Of a stretch of 64,000 bases of DNA, positions 34,971 through 44,646 are shown piece by piece. The stretch's first letter is position 1, and every line of letters starts with the position of its first letter. The DNA is taken from the NCBI GenBank assembly GCA_965249835.1, contig CBDFMY010000002.1, positions 1 through 64,000 of the forward strand, read 5' to 3'. Under the pieces are notes generated by a model. It made no database searches. It saw only the letters and a program-made list of their open reading frames with translations, and was not told where the DNA came from. Origin of the DNA: JAHRAW01 sp965249835. Lineage in GTDB: Bacteria; Pseudomonadota; Gammaproteobacteria; Arenicellales; Poriferihabitantaceae. The position numbers were made by a program, and so were the translations under genes.

Positions 34971-37682
34971 ATGAAAAACAAACTACCTGAGCGAATGTCC
35001 GAACCAACTCTACCCGTAGACATTGATGCCACCGAAACCGGCGAGTGGCTGGATGCGTTGAATTCGGTCATCAAGCGTGAAGGAAACGAGCGTGCGCATT
35101 TTCTTATCGAGCAACTCATCGACCAGGCGCGGCGCTCCGGCGCGCATATCCCCTATCAAGCCAATACCGCGTATCTCAACACCATTCCGCTGCATCAGGA
35201 GCAACGCAGCGATGGCGACCATGCGTTGGAGCGGCGCATTCGTGCGCTGATTCGCTGGAACGCTCTGGCAATGGTGGTGCGCGCCAACCGCGTGTCATCG
35301 GAGTTGGGCGGACACATCGCCAGTTTCGCCTCGGCGGCCACGCTGTATGATGTCGGCTTCAATCATTTCTGGCGTGCTTCCACCACCACCGACGGCAAGA
35401 CTACGCCGGGCGACATGCTGTTCATCCAGGGTCATTCGGCCCCCGGCATTTACGCCCGCGCCTATCTCGAGCGGCGTCTCAACAAAGAGGACTTGCGCAA
35501 TTTTCGCCAGGAGGTGGACGGCGACGGCATCCCCTCCTATCCGCATCCGTGGCTGATGCCGGACTTCTGGCAGTTCCCGACCGTGTCCATGGGGCTCGGA
35601 CCCCTCATGGCGATTTATCAGGCGCGTTTTATGAAATACCTGCATCATCGCGGCTTGATTGAGGCCGGCGACCGCAAGGTGTGGGCGTTTCCGGGCGACG
35701 GCGAGATGGACGAACCCGAATCCATCGGCGCGCTATCCCTTGCCGGCAGGGAGAATCTCGACAACCTGATTTTTGTGGTCAACTGTAATTTGCAGCGACT
35801 GGATGGCCCGGTGCGCGGCAACGGCAAAATCATTCAGGAACTGGAAAGCGAATTTCGCGGTGCCGGCTGGAATGTCATCAAGGTCATCTGGGGCTCCTAC
35901 TGGGATCCGCTGCTGATGCGCGATGACAAGGGCTTGTTGAAACAGCGCATGGAAGAAGCGGTGGACGGCGAATATCAGGCGTTCAAGGCAAAGGACGGTG
36001 CATTTGTTCGCGAGAAATTTTTTGGCAGTTATCCCGAATTGCGCGAGATGGTCTCCAACATGACCGACGAGGACATCTGGCGGCTCAATCGCGGTGGCCA
36101 CGACCCGCATAAACTTTATGCCGCCTACGCCACGGCGATAGCGCATCGCGGACAGCCGACGGTGATTCTGGCGAAAACCGTTAAGGGCTACGGCATGGGC
36201 GAAGCCGGCGAAGGACAAAACACCACCCACCAGCAAAAGAAAATGGGCGAGGAGGCGATGCTGGCGTTCCGCGACCGTTTCAACATTCCATTGACCGACG
36301 AGCAGGTGGCAAAAGCACCGTTCTATCGCCCGGCCGAGGATTCCGATGAAACCCGTTACCTGTTGCAGCGACGTCAAGCGTTGGGTGGTTTTCTGCCGGC
36401 GCGCCGCAGTATGGGCAAGCCGCCGTTTAAGTTACCGCCGCTGAAATTGTTTCAGGCGCAATTGGACGGCAGTGGCGAACGCGAGATTTCCACTACCATG
36501 GCGTTCGTGCGCATCCTCTCAGCGCTGATGCGCGACAAGGAATTGAAAAAATATATCGTGCCAATCATCCCGGATGAATCGCGCACCTTCGGCATGGAAG
36601 GAATGTTCCGGCAACTGGGCATTTATTCCCCCAAGGGGCAACTCTACGAACCCGAAGATGCCGACCAGTTAATGTTCTATCGCGAAAGCAAGCAAGGTCA
36701 GGTGTTGCAGGAAGGCATCAACGAAGCCGGAGCGATGTCGTCGTGGATCGCCGCCGGCACCGCGTATAGCAATCACGACCTCTGCGTGATTCCGTTTTTC
36801 ATTTTGTATTCGATGTTCGGCTTCCAGCGTATTGGCGATTTATGCTGGGCCGCCGGCGACAGTCGTGCATGCGGTTTCATCCTCGGCGGAACCGCCGGAC
36901 GCACCACGCTCGCCGGCGAAGGGCTGCAACATCAGGACGGTCACAGTTTAGTTCTTGCCGGCACGGTGCCTAATTGCGTCTCATTTGATCCGACCTATAC
37001 TTTTGAACTTGCGGTAATCATCCACGATGGACTGCGGCGGATGTATCAACAGCAGGAAAGCATCTATTACTACCTCACGGTGATGAACGAAAACTACGCG
37101 CATCCGGCAATGCCCAAAGGCGCCGAGCAAGGCATCCTGCGCGGGATGTATTTGTTGCGCTCCACCGACGGTAAAAAGAAAGGGCGCATCAAAGTGCAAC
37201 TGCTCGGCAGCGGCGCGATTTTGCGCGAGGTGGAAGCGGCCGCGGAAATGCTCGACACCGAGCACAACATCAGCGCCGACATCTGGAGCGTGACCAGTTT
37301 CAACGAACTGGCGCGTGATGGTTTTGACACGCAACGATACAACTACCTGCATCCGCAATCTGAGCCACGCAAGAGTTATGTGGAAATGTGTCTCGCCAAT
37401 GCCGAGGGACCGGTGGTCGCCGCCAGCGATTATGTGCGGCTATACGCCGAGCAGATTCGCGCATTCGTGCCGCAGAAATATTATGTGCTCGGCACCGATG
37501 GTTTCGGACGCTCGGATACGCGTGCGCAACTGCGCAAATTTTTTGAAGTGGATCGCTGGCATGTGGTGGTGAACACTTTGTACGCGCTGGCGCAAGCCGA
37601 ACGGATACCGCCGCAACAATGCAGCGCGGCGATCGAAAAATACGGCATCAATCCCGACAAACCCAACCCGGCAAAAGTTTAA
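34971..37682 (+). CDS. aceE: Pyruvate dehydrogenase E1 component (homodimeric)
   Basis: A 903-residue thiamine-diphosphate enzyme that decarboxylates pyruvate and acetylates the E2 lipoyl group. Visible are HASFASAATLYDVGFNHFW-type text, FIQGHSAPGIYARAYLE, the ThDP motif GDGEMDEPESIGALSLAGRE...NCNLQRLDGP, and KTVKGYGMGEAGEG. E. coli AceE has 887 residues. An alternative start lies 24 bases downstream (MSEPTLPVDI). A MITE-like repeat abuts the start. aceF follows after six bases. Confidence 0.96.
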   Translation: MKNKLPERMSEPTLPVDIDATETGEWLDALNSVIKREGNERAHFLIEQLIDQARRSGAHIPYQANTAYLNTIPLHQEQRSDGDHALERRIRALIRWNALAMVVRANRVSSELGGHIASFASAATLYDVGFNHFWRASTTTDGKTTPGDMLFIQGHSAPGIYARAYLERRLNKEDLRNFRQEVDGDGIPSYPHPWLMPDFWQFPTVSMGLGPLMAIYQARFMKYLHHRGLIEAGDRKVWAFPGDGEMDEPESIGALSLAGRENLDNLIFVVNCNLQRLDGPVRGNGKIIQELESEFRGAGWNVIKVIWGSYWDPLLMRDDKGLLKQRMEEAVDGEYQAFKAKDGAFVREKFFGSYPELREMVSNMTDEDIWRLNRGGHDPHKLYAAYATAIAHRGQPTVILAKTVKGYGMGEAGEGQNTTHQQKKMGEEAMLAFRDRFNIPLTDEQVAKAPFYRPAEDSDETRYLLQRRQALGGFLPARRSMGKPPFKLPPLKLFQAQLDGSGEREISTTMAFVRILSALMRDKELKKYIVPIIPDESRTFGMEGMFRQLGIYSPKGQLYEPEDADQLMFYRESKQGQVLQEGINEAGAMSSWIAAGTAYSNHDLCVIPFFILYSMFGFQRIGDLCWAAGDSRACGFILGGTAGRTTLAGEGLQHQDGHSLVLAGTVPNCVSFDPTYTFELAVIIHDGLRRMYQQQESIYYYLTVMNENYAHPAMPKGAEQGILRGMYLLRSTDGKKKGRIKVQLLGSGAILREVEAAAEMLDTEHNISADIWSVTSFNELARDGFDTQRYNYLHPQSEPRKSYVEMCLANAEGPVVAASDYVRLYAEQIRAFVPQKYYVLGTDGFGRSDTRAQLRKFFEVDRWHVVVNTLYALAQAERIPPQQCSAAIEKYGINPDKPNPAKV

Positions 37683-37688
37683 TCGCGC

Positions 37689-38999
37689 ATGGCAAGCGAA
37701 ATCAAAGTGCCGGACATCGGCGATTTCGATGCGGTGGAAATCATCGAAATTCTGGTGAGCGAGGGCCAGCAAGTATCTGCGGAAGACCCGTTGATTACGT
37801 TGGAGAGCGACAAGGCGACCATGGACATCCCGGCGCCGGCCGACGGTACAGTCGTCAAATTGCTGGTGGAGGTCGGGCAGATGGTCGCCGAAGGCACGCC
37901 CATCGCTTTGTTTGATGCCGAGGAAAAAACCGGGGAAAAAGAAGGGGGTGATGCGGCCACATCGGATTCGCCCGCCGCCATCACCAAGGCGAGCAAGCCG
38001 GCAGATGACCCCGCACCCGCGAAAAAAACTCAACCGCAAGTCGCAGTCGAGCAAGCCGCACCGCCGACTTTGCCGCCGCCGGTCGAAGGCAGCGACGACG
38101 CTCGTCCCCACGCCAGCCCCGGCGTTCGCCGCTTTGCCCGGCAACTCGGCGCGCAACTTTCGCTAATTCCCGGTGGCGGCGCCAAAGGAAGAATCCTCAA
38201 GCAGGATGTCAAAACATGGATCAAGCAACGCTTGAGCGCGCCTGCGCAAAGTGGCGCGGGTATTCCAACGATTCCGGAAATTGACTTCTCGCAATTTGGC
38301 GAAGTGGAAACGGTGGCATTGTCGCGTATCAAAAAATTATCGGGCCCGCATTTACAACGCGCGTGGCTGAACATTCCTCATGTCACGCATCACGATCAGG
38401 CGGACATCACCGAGTTGGAAAATTTCCGCCAGTCGCTGAAAGGCAAAGCAGAAAAACAAGGCATCCGCATCACTCTGCTCGGATTCGTCATTAAAATTCT
38501 CGCCCACGCATTGGAAAAATTTCCCACATTCAATGCGTCATTGCACACCGACGGGACGAAACTGGTGATGAAAAAATACTACCACATCGGCATCGCCGTG
38601 GACACGCCTCAGGGGCTGGTGGTGCCGGTCATTCGTGATGTTCAACAAAAAAACTTGTTTGACCTGGCGAAAGAAATGGGCGAACTCAGTTTGCGCGCCC
38701 GCGAAGGAAAATTAAAACTCAATGACCTGCAAGGCGGATGCATCAGCATCTCCAGCCTCGGCGGCGTCGGTGGCAGCGCGTTCACACCCATCGTCAACGC
38801 CCCGGAAGTGGCAATCCTCGGCATCACCCGCGCACGCATGAGCCCGGTGTGGGACGGCACTACATTCCACCCACGATTGATGCTGCCCCTCGATCTCTCC
38901 TACGACCATCGAGTCATTGACGGTGCCGAAGCCGCACGCTTCGTTGCCTTCTTGATTGAGTTATTTGCTGATGTGCGACAGTTTAATGATAGCGGCTAA
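37689..38999 (+). CDS. aceF: Dihydrolipoamide acetyltransferase (E2) with one lipoyl domain
   Basis: A 436-residue E2. A single N-terminal lipoyl domain (1 to about 75) carries the lipoylated lysine in LESDKATMDIPAP. An Ala/Pro/Lys-rich linker and the E1/E3-binding domain (ASPGVRRFARQLGAQLSLI) follow. The catalytic domain contains SYDHRVIDGAEAARF with the active-site histidine. E. coli AceF has three lipoyl domains. The C-terminus ends FADVRQFNDSG, where the last residues and the stop come from a GATAGCGGCTAACGCCGC repeat; the usual ending is a few residues longer. Confidence 0.95.
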   Translation: MASEIKVPDIGDFDAVEIIEILVSEGQQVSAEDPLITLESDKATMDIPAPADGTVVKLLVEVGQMVAEGTPIALFDAEEKTGEKEGGDAATSDSPAAITKASKPADDPAPAKKTQPQVAVEQAAPPTLPPPVEGSDDARPHASPGVRRFARQLGAQLSLIPGGGAKGRILKQDVKTWIKQRLSAPAQSGAGIPTIPEIDFSQFGEVETVALSRIKKLSGPHLQRAWLNIPHVTHHDQADITELENFRQSLKGKAEKQGIRITLLGFVIKILAHALEKFPTFNASLHTDGTKLVMKKYYHIGIAVDTPQGLVVPVIRDVQQKNLFDLAKEMGELSLRAREGKLKLNDLQGGCISISSLGGVGGSAFTPIVNAPEVAILGITRARMSPVWDGTTFHPRLMLPLDLSYDHRVIDGAEAARFVAFLIELFADVRQFNDSG

Positions 39000-39785
39000 C
39001 GCCGCTGGGGGTTATAATGGATTCTCGCTGTCGGCGAGAATCACGGTCTGGGGATGTGGTTTGGTTTATGACGGTATTAGTTACTCTCATCGTTTTTTAG
39101 TTCTGGGTTCTCGCCTTTGGCGAGAACAACAGACTGGATTTGCGCGTATCATCCCCTGATACGCGCCCTTCGGGCTCGCTTCGCTCGCGCCCAGTCGATT
39201 CATGGCGCTCCCGGCGATTTTTTCCGCCTGTCGGCGAGAATGACGGGTTGGGGGGTAATGGTGAATCGGACGGGAGTGATTTCTTTGAGAATACTAAAGG
39301 TAAATAAGTGTCACGCAAAGCGTGACACTAAAACGTGCTCCGGCGGAGTTGGACTTCTTATTCTCAATGTGCCTTTGGCTTCTCAACGCGCTTTTGTCTT
39401 CTCGATTTACTATTGCCCTATCATTCGTCATCCTCGCCGGCAGGCGGGGATCCAGATGGCGGCGTTAGCCGCCTGTCACGCGAAGCGTGACGCATCTCTG
39501 GCGTGGCCGGACATTTTCTCTCGTGTGCTTTGGCGTCTCAACGCGCCTTTGTCCTCTCGGTTCACCATTACCTATCATTCGTCATTGCGCTTGCCTTTTC
39601 GTCGCCATGCGGTGTTGCGCTTCGTCGCTCGGTCGGTCACATACTTGTGGAATATGCCGTCCGGCGTAGCCGGACTCATTTGCTTTGATGCCGCGCTTAA
39701 ATTCTGGCGCGACAATCGCCGTCAACGATTCGAACAAGACACCAGGTTTCATCCAATCCCCTATCGAGCCCAGATACTGGTGACG
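38985..39785. repeat. Mosaic repeat block 7 between aceF and lpd
   Basis: It starts on the aceF stop codon with a GGCGTTAGCC-type palindrome. Then come an inverted copy of the roughly 100-bp module (39038-39138), the GATACGCGCCCTTCGGGC hairpin module (39139-39226), a GTGTCACGCAAAGCGTGAC palindrome (about 39308), CCGGCAGGCGGGGATCCAG, and a fragment of the MITE-like element (39590-39650). It splits lpd from aceE-aceF by more than 850 bases. Frames up to 226 codons are open but only translate repeats. Confidence 0.85.
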
Positions 39786-39867
39786 GATGCGGGCTGATTG
39801 TGTTCGGAATGTTATTAGCGGCGGTTGCAGTTATAATTTCCCTATCAGTCCTACTCGCATAAATAAT

Positions 39868-41304
39868 ATGACTCAAACCATTAACACACAACTCGCAGTG
39901 CTGGGCGCGGGGCCCGGTGGTTATACCGCCGCGTTTCGCGCCGCTGACCTCGGCATGAAGGTGGGGTTGATTGAACGCCATCCGACTCTCGGCGGCGTGT
40001 GTCTGAATGTCGGTTGCATTCCTTCCAAGGCGTTGCTGCATGTCGCCGGCGTGATTACCGAATCGGCGCAATCGATTGATGTCGGCATACAATTCGGCGA
40101 ACCAGTGGTCGATCTCGCGCAGACGCGGAACTGGAAAGCCGGCATCGTCTCGCAACTCACCGGTGGCCTTGCCGGGCTGGCGAAAAAACGCAAGGTTGAA
40201 GTGATTCGCGGAAGCGGGCAATTCACTTCCCCGCACAGCATTGCGGTTACCCACGACGGCGTCACCAAAACCGTGCGCTTCGAGCAGGCGATCATCGCCG
40301 CCGGCTCGGCACCCATCGAAATACCCGGCTTTCCTCACGACGACGCACGAGTAATGGATTCCACCGACGCGTTGCAACTTGATGACATCCCAAACAAATT
40401 GCTGATTGTCGGCGGCGGCATCATCGGTTTGGAGATGGCAACGGTCTATCACGCTCTGGGCAGCAAAGTCAGCGTGGTGGAAATGATTGACAGTTTGATG
40501 GCGGGAGCCGACCCGGATCTGGTGCGGCCATTGTTCAAGCGGATTTCGGGACAATACGCAAACATCTGGCTAAACACCCGGGTGAGCAAAATGAAGGCGC
40601 TGAAAAACGGCATCCGGGTCGACTTGGAAGGAGGCAAGGCACCGCAGCAAATGACCTTCGACAAGGTGCTGGTGTCGGTGGGACGAACGCCCAACGGCGG
40701 GCGCGTGGGCGGTGAAGCCGCCGGAATTGAAATCACCGAGCGCGGGGTCATTCCAGTGGACGACCGCCAGCGCACCAACATCCCGCACATATTCGCCATC
40801 GGTGATGTGGTCGGCGAGCCCATGCTGGCGCACAAAGCGGTGCACGAAGGCAAGGTCGCGGCCGAAGTGGCGGCCGGCATGAAAAGCGGATTTGATGCGC
40901 GGGTCATTCCTTCGGTGGCGTATACCGACCCCGAAGTGGCGTGGGTCGGCGTCACCGAAGCCGAAGCCAAACGACAAGGGCTGAACTACGGCAAAGGCGT
41001 GTTCCCGTGGGCCGCCAGTGGCCGCGCGCTCAGCCAGCACGCTAGCGGTGGCATCACCAAACTATTATTTGACAAAGAATCCGAACGCATCATCGGCGCC
41101 GGCATCACCGGCCGCCACGCCGGCGACCTCATCTGTGAAGCCGCTCTCGCCATCGAGATGAACGCCGATGCCGAAGACATTGGCCTTACCATTCACGCCC
41201 ACCCTACTCTCGCCGAAACCCTCGGCTTCGCCGCCGAAGCCTTTGGCGGTGTGATTACTGATTTGTATTTGCCTAAAAAGGGGGCGGCGGTTAAGTCACA
41301 GTAA
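39868..41304 (+). CDS. lpd: Dihydrolipoamide dehydrogenase (E3)
   Basis: A 478-residue FAD-disulfide oxidoreductase that reoxidises lipoamide of the pyruvate and 2-oxoglutarate dehydrogenases. The N-terminal FAD site is VLGAGPGGYTAAFRAADLG, the redox disulfide is GGVCLNVGCIPSKALLH, the NAD site is IVGGGIIGLEMA, and the C-terminal catalytic base is in TIHAHPTLAETL. The start at 39868 (MTQTINTQ) is chosen over an upstream open frame that is repeat-derived. No clear ribosome site is visible. Confidence 0.95.
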   Translation: MTQTINTQLAVLGAGPGGYTAAFRAADLGMKVGLIERHPTLGGVCLNVGCIPSKALLHVAGVITESAQSIDVGIQFGEPVVDLAQTRNWKAGIVSQLTGGLAGLAKKRKVEVIRGSGQFTSPHSIAVTHDGVTKTVRFEQAIIAAGSAPIEIPGFPHDDARVMDSTDALQLDDIPNKLLIVGGGIIGLEMATVYHALGSKVSVVEMIDSLMAGADPDLVRPLFKRISGQYANIWLNTRVSKMKALKNGIRVDLEGGKAPQQMTFDKVLVSVGRTPNGGRVGGEAAGIEITERGVIPVDDRQRTNIPHIFAIGDVVGEPMLAHKAVHEGKVAAEVAAGMKSGFDARVIPSVAYTDPEVAWVGVTEAEAKRQGLNYGKGVFPWAASGRALSQHASGGITKLLFDKESERIIGAGITGRHAGDLICEAALAIEMNADAEDIGLTIHAHPTLAETLGFAAEAFGGVITDLYLPKKGAAVKSQ

Positions 41305-41395
41305 GAATCAGCATCAATAACAACACCACCATCACAAAACTGAGACCGAATTTATTCCACATAGACAAATCCGCCCAAAATCGCTTGATATTCAT
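41291..41395 (-). CDS. Candidate 34-residue single-helix membrane peptide
   Basis: An ATG at 41393-41395 preceded by TGAGG six bases upstream opens 34 codons. The start is basic (MNIKRFWADLSMWNKFG) and the rest is a hydrophobic helix (LSFVMVVLLLMLILTVT). The stop overlaps the lpd end by 14 bases on the opposite strand. The good ribosome site and peptide pattern support a real small gene; no family is known to me. Confidence 0.4.
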   Translation of the reverse strand: MNIKRFWADLSMWNKFGLSFVMVVLLLMLILTVT

Positions 41396-41520
41396 TTTCG
41401 CCTCACTCGTTTTTAGTTAATTGAAAAAATCACCGGGCCCGCCGTCTGGCAAGCCCGCGCCGTCATCGCTTTTCGTCCCTTTCCCATCTGAATTATACGC
41501 CTTGCTTGTGGTTGTTTAGG

Positions 41521-41934
41521 TATGATGCCATCACATACTGGACAAATCGAGTGCCGCATTTTGCGCGTATCGTCCCTGATACGCGCCCTTCGGGTTCGCT
41601 TCGCTCGCGCCAATCAATTCATGGTGCTCCCGGCGATTTTTTCGTCGCCATGGTTTGTTACGGTTTGTTATGCTGTGTAGTATAGTGTTGCGCCGCTCAA
41701 TCGGTCACGCATATTTATGTGCTCCCTCATTTTCTCTGCCGTCATTCTCTCCGCTGCTCCGTCATTGCGCGCCGAATTTTCGTTGATAGGCAAGCGACAT
41801 TGAGCGCAGATTATTTTTCGTCAGGCAAGGCGCGCAAGGAGCGGTGGAGCGCGCTTACATTAAGTAAGTAAGCGACAACGCGACGCAGCGCAACAAAGCA
41901 TGGCGGAAAATAAGCAAGCGAAGCAAGCACAAAA
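41521..41934. repeat. Mosaic repeat block 8
   Basis: It starts with TATGATGCCATCACATACTG, also found at the end of the Xni-like gene (51187). Then come the GATACGCGCCCTTCGGG hairpin module (41563-41642), a fragment of the MITE-like element (41640-41735), a minimal copy in which left and right ends are joined directly (41763-41795), and a full copy at 41798-41920. Confidence 0.8.
41798..41920. mobile_element. MITE-like repeat element, copy 3, abutting the DMT transporter
   Basis: It runs from CATTGAGCGCAGATTATTTT to AAAATAAGCAAGCG and ends 14 bases before the transporter ATG. It is very similar to the copy at 59959-60084, sharing GGAGCGGTGGAGCGCGC. No coding capacity. Confidence 0.8.
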
Positions 41935-42807
41935 ATGAAACCAATTGACATACTCATGGCAGTTGCGGTCGCGCTCCTCTGGGGCATGGGTTTCGTGGTT
42001 GCCAAATCGGCGATGAGTCATTTCCCGCCGGTGTTTTTGATGGCGTTGCGTTTCGCACTTGCCGCGCTTTGCCTGATCTGGTTTTTCCGTCCGCCGTGGC
42101 CATTGCTTACGGCGATTTTCGGCGTTGCGCTAATCGGCACCACGCTGCAATACAGCCTCACTTTCACCGGCCTGGCCGGCATTGATGTATCCACCGCCGC
42201 GCTTTTGGTGCAACTCGAAGTGCCGTTCGCAATTTTACTGGCGTGGGTGGTGTTCCGCGATCGCATCACCATGCGACAATTCGCCGGCATATGGCTCGCA
42301 TTCGCCGGCATCGTGTATATCATCGGCGAGCCGCGTCTGCACGGCAGCGTGCCGCACATCGTGATGATCATCGGCGGTGCGTTTGTGTGGGCGGTCGGGC
42401 AAATCTTGGTCAAACGCCTTGGGCAAGTCGGCGGGTTCGTGTTGATCACATGGATGGCGGTGATGGCAACGCCGCAATTAATGGTTGCGTCATTGCTGCT
42501 CGAATCCGGACAACTCGCGGCCATTCGCAGTGCCTCGCTTGAGATTTGGGCGGCGGTCGCATATCTCGGCGTGGGGATGACCGTGCTCGCTTACGCGATG
42601 TGGTATCGATTGTTGGGATTGTATCCGGTCAGTCGCGTGATGCCGTTCTTGTTATTGCTACCGCTGACATCCGTCGCCGGCGGCGTGCTCGCACTCGGTG
42701 ACAACTTGACCGTCAACATGATCGTCGGCGGAGCCGCAATTCTGCTCGGCATCGCCATCATCAACACATCACATAAACTTCGTGTATGCGATGAATCTGG
42801 TGTATAA
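41935..42807 (+). CDS. EamA/DMT-family permease
   Basis: A 290-residue membrane protein with about ten helices arranged as two EamA repeats. The first begins ILMAVAVALLWGMGFVVAK, and the first repeat contains TFTGLAGIDVSTAALLVQLE. The second begins near IVMIIGGAFVWAVGQILVKR. It is similar to YdcZ/RhaT-type exporters of amino acids or metabolites; the substrate is unknown. It lies 60 bases before the SLC13 gene on the same strand. Confidence 0.88.
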   Translation: MKPIDILMAVAVALLWGMGFVVAKSAMSHFPPVFLMALRFALAALCLIWFFRPPWPLLTAIFGVALIGTTLQYSLTFTGLAGIDVSTAALLVQLEVPFAILLAWVVFRDRITMRQFAGIWLAFAGIVYIIGEPRLHGSVPHIVMIIGGAFVWAVGQILVKRLGQVGGFVLITWMAVMATPQLMVASLLLESGQLAAIRSASLEIWAAVAYLGVGMTVLAYAMWYRLLGLYPVSRVMPFLLLLPLTSVAGGVLALGDNLTVNMIVGGAAILLGIAIINTSHKLRVCDESGV

Positions 42808-42867
42808 ATAATACCCACCTGAACGAGCGAATACGCACCACACAACCTTGCGACAAAAAGACCAACG

Positions 42868-44646
42868 ATGAACACCGAACAAATCACTCTGTTCGCATTA
42901 CTCGGCGCGGTGTTCGCGTTTTTGGTGTGGGGCAAAATCCGCTATGACCTGATCGCGTTTGGCGCATTAATCATCGCGGTCATCATCGGCGTGGTGCCGC
43001 AGGAAAATGCGTTTGACGGTTTCGCGCATCACGCCACCATCATCGTCGCGCTGGTGCTGGTGGTCAGTCGCGGCTTGTCCAACTCCGGCGCCATTGAACT
43101 CATCGCCAGATATGTGGTTGATGCCGGGCGATCGTTGTTCGCGCACATCAGCCTCATGTCGGTGGTGTCCGCCGGATTATCAGCGGTTATGAACAATGTC
43201 GCAGCGCTGGCGTTGCTAATGCCGGTCGACATGCAAGCCGCGGCAAAAGCAAAGCGAAGCCCCGCGCTTACACTGATGCCGTTGTCGTTCGCATCCATCC
43301 TCGGTGGTTTGATTACGCTGATCGGCACGCCGCCGAACATCATCATCGCCAGTTTTCGCGAGCAGACATTCGGCACGCCATTCGGTATGTTTGATTTTTC
43401 ACCGGTCGGTATAGTCGCCGCGCTGGCCGGCATTTTGTTTGTCACGCTGATCGGCTGGCGGCTGATTCCCACTGTGCGCAACGATCAGGGCGCGACAAGC
43501 GCGTTGCTGCATATCAATGACTACATCGCCGAGGTAGAGGTCGCGGAAAAATCATCATTGATCGGCAACAAAGTCCGCGACCTGGACGCGCTCAGCGATG
43601 ATGCGGATGTTTCCATCATTGGCCTGGTGCGTCGCGGAAAAAGATTTCCGGGGCATGCGCGGCGCGAGATAATCAAGTCCGGCGACTTGCTGGTGATTCA
43701 AGCCAACGCCACCAATATAGACGCGTTCGTCGGCGCGCATAAACTCGCCTACATCGGCGTATCAAAACACGATTCCTTAATCGGTGAAGATCTCGCGCTG
43801 ATTGAAATGGTCATCCCCGAAGGTGCGCGCATTGAAGGACGCTCGGCGTTTGACTTGCGCTTGTTGTATCGTCACGGCATGACCTTGCTCGGCGTATCCC
43901 GACAAGGCAAATCATTTCGTGACCGCGTGCGAAAACTAACCATTTGCGCCGGCGATGTGTTGCTGATACTCGGTCCGGCCGAACGCTTGACTGACATCGC
44001 GGTGTGGCTCGGCGGGTTGCCATTGCAACAGCGCGACCTGCAAGTAATACAACGCCACAAAGCCGGGGTCGCGGTCGGCGCATTCATCCTCGCCATCGTC
44101 GCGGCCAGCATCGGGTTATTGCATTTGCCGGCGGCGTTGGCTATCGTTTGCGTCATCATGGTCGGGTTTAACATCGTACCGGCGCGTGAAATTTATAGTG
44201 CCATTGAATGGCCGGTCATCGTCTTGCTCGGCTCAATGATTCCGATTGGTGCCGCACTGGAATCATCCGGCGGTAGCGCGCTGATTGCCAACAGCCTGGT
44301 GGAATTTGCCGAAGGGTATGGCGCGGTCATGGTATTGACCTTGTTGATGGTGGTGACCATGACCTTGTCCGATGTGCTGAACAACACCGCCACCACAGTC
44401 ATCGCCGCGCCCATCGCCATCGACCTCGCCGGCCGCCTCGGCGTAAATGCCGACCCGTTTCTGATGGCGGTGGCGGTTGCTGCATCGTGCGCGTTTCTGA
44501 CCCCCATCGGCCACAAAAACAACACCCTGATCATGGGTCCCGGCGGCTACCGCTTCGGCGATTACTGGCGCATGGGGTTACCGCTGGAAATAATCGTCCT
44601 CGCGGTTTCCATTCCGATGATTCTGCTGGTGTGGCCATTGGTATGA
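42868..44646 (+). CDS. SLC13-family permease with two RCK_C (TrkA-C) domains
   Basis: A 592-residue transporter. An N-terminal membrane half (about 1-200) has FAHHATIIVALVLVVSRGLS and LMPLSFASILGGLITLIGTP followed by PPNIIIASFR. Two cytoplasmic RCK_C domains follow (about 205-290 and 295-380; VRRGKRFPGHARREI, VSRQGKSFRDRVRKL), then a C-terminal membrane half with DVLNNTATTVIAAPIA and PIGHKNNTLIMGPGGY. This is the CitT/DASS-type architecture for sodium-coupled uptake of organic acids or sulfate. Its stop overlaps the dioxygenase start (ATGATG), so the substrate may be linked to that enzyme. Confidence 0.9.
   Translation: MNTEQITLFALLGAVFAFLVWGKIRYDLIAFGALIIAVIIGVVPQENAFDGFAHHATIIVALVLVVSRGLSNSGAIELIARYVVDAGRSLFAHISLMSVVSAGLSAVMNNVAALALLMPVDMQAAAKAKRSPALTLMPLSFASILGGLITLIGTPPNIIIASFREQTFGTPFGMFDFSPVGIVAALAGILFVTLIGWRLIPTVRNDQGATSALLHINDYIAEVEVAEKSSLIGNKVRDLDALSDDADVSIIGLVRRGKRFPGHARREIIKSGDLLVIQANATNIDAFVGAHKLAYIGVSKHDSLIGEDLALIEMVIPEGARIEGRSAFDLRLLYRHGMTLLGVSRQGKSFRDRVRKLTICAGDVLLILGPAERLTDIAVWLGGLPLQQRDLQVIQRHKAGVAVGAFILAIVAASIGLLHLPAALAIVCVIMVGFNIVPAREIYSAIEWPVIVLLGSMIPIGAALESSGGSALIANSLVEFAEGYGAVMVLTLLMVVTMTLSDVLNNTATTVIAAPIAIDLAGRLGVNADPFLMAVAVAASCAFLTPIGHKNNTLIMGPGGYRFGDYWRMGLPLEIIVLAVSIPMILLVWPLV

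Noticed and set aside
39117..39797. 226-codon open frame between aceF and lpd
   Set aside because: It translates several repeat modules end to end; the same peptide stretches recur in other blocks in other contexts.
41413..41613. 66-codon frame with CPVCDG
   Set aside because: About half of it lies in repeat sequence shared with 51187 and other copies, and there is no ribosome site.
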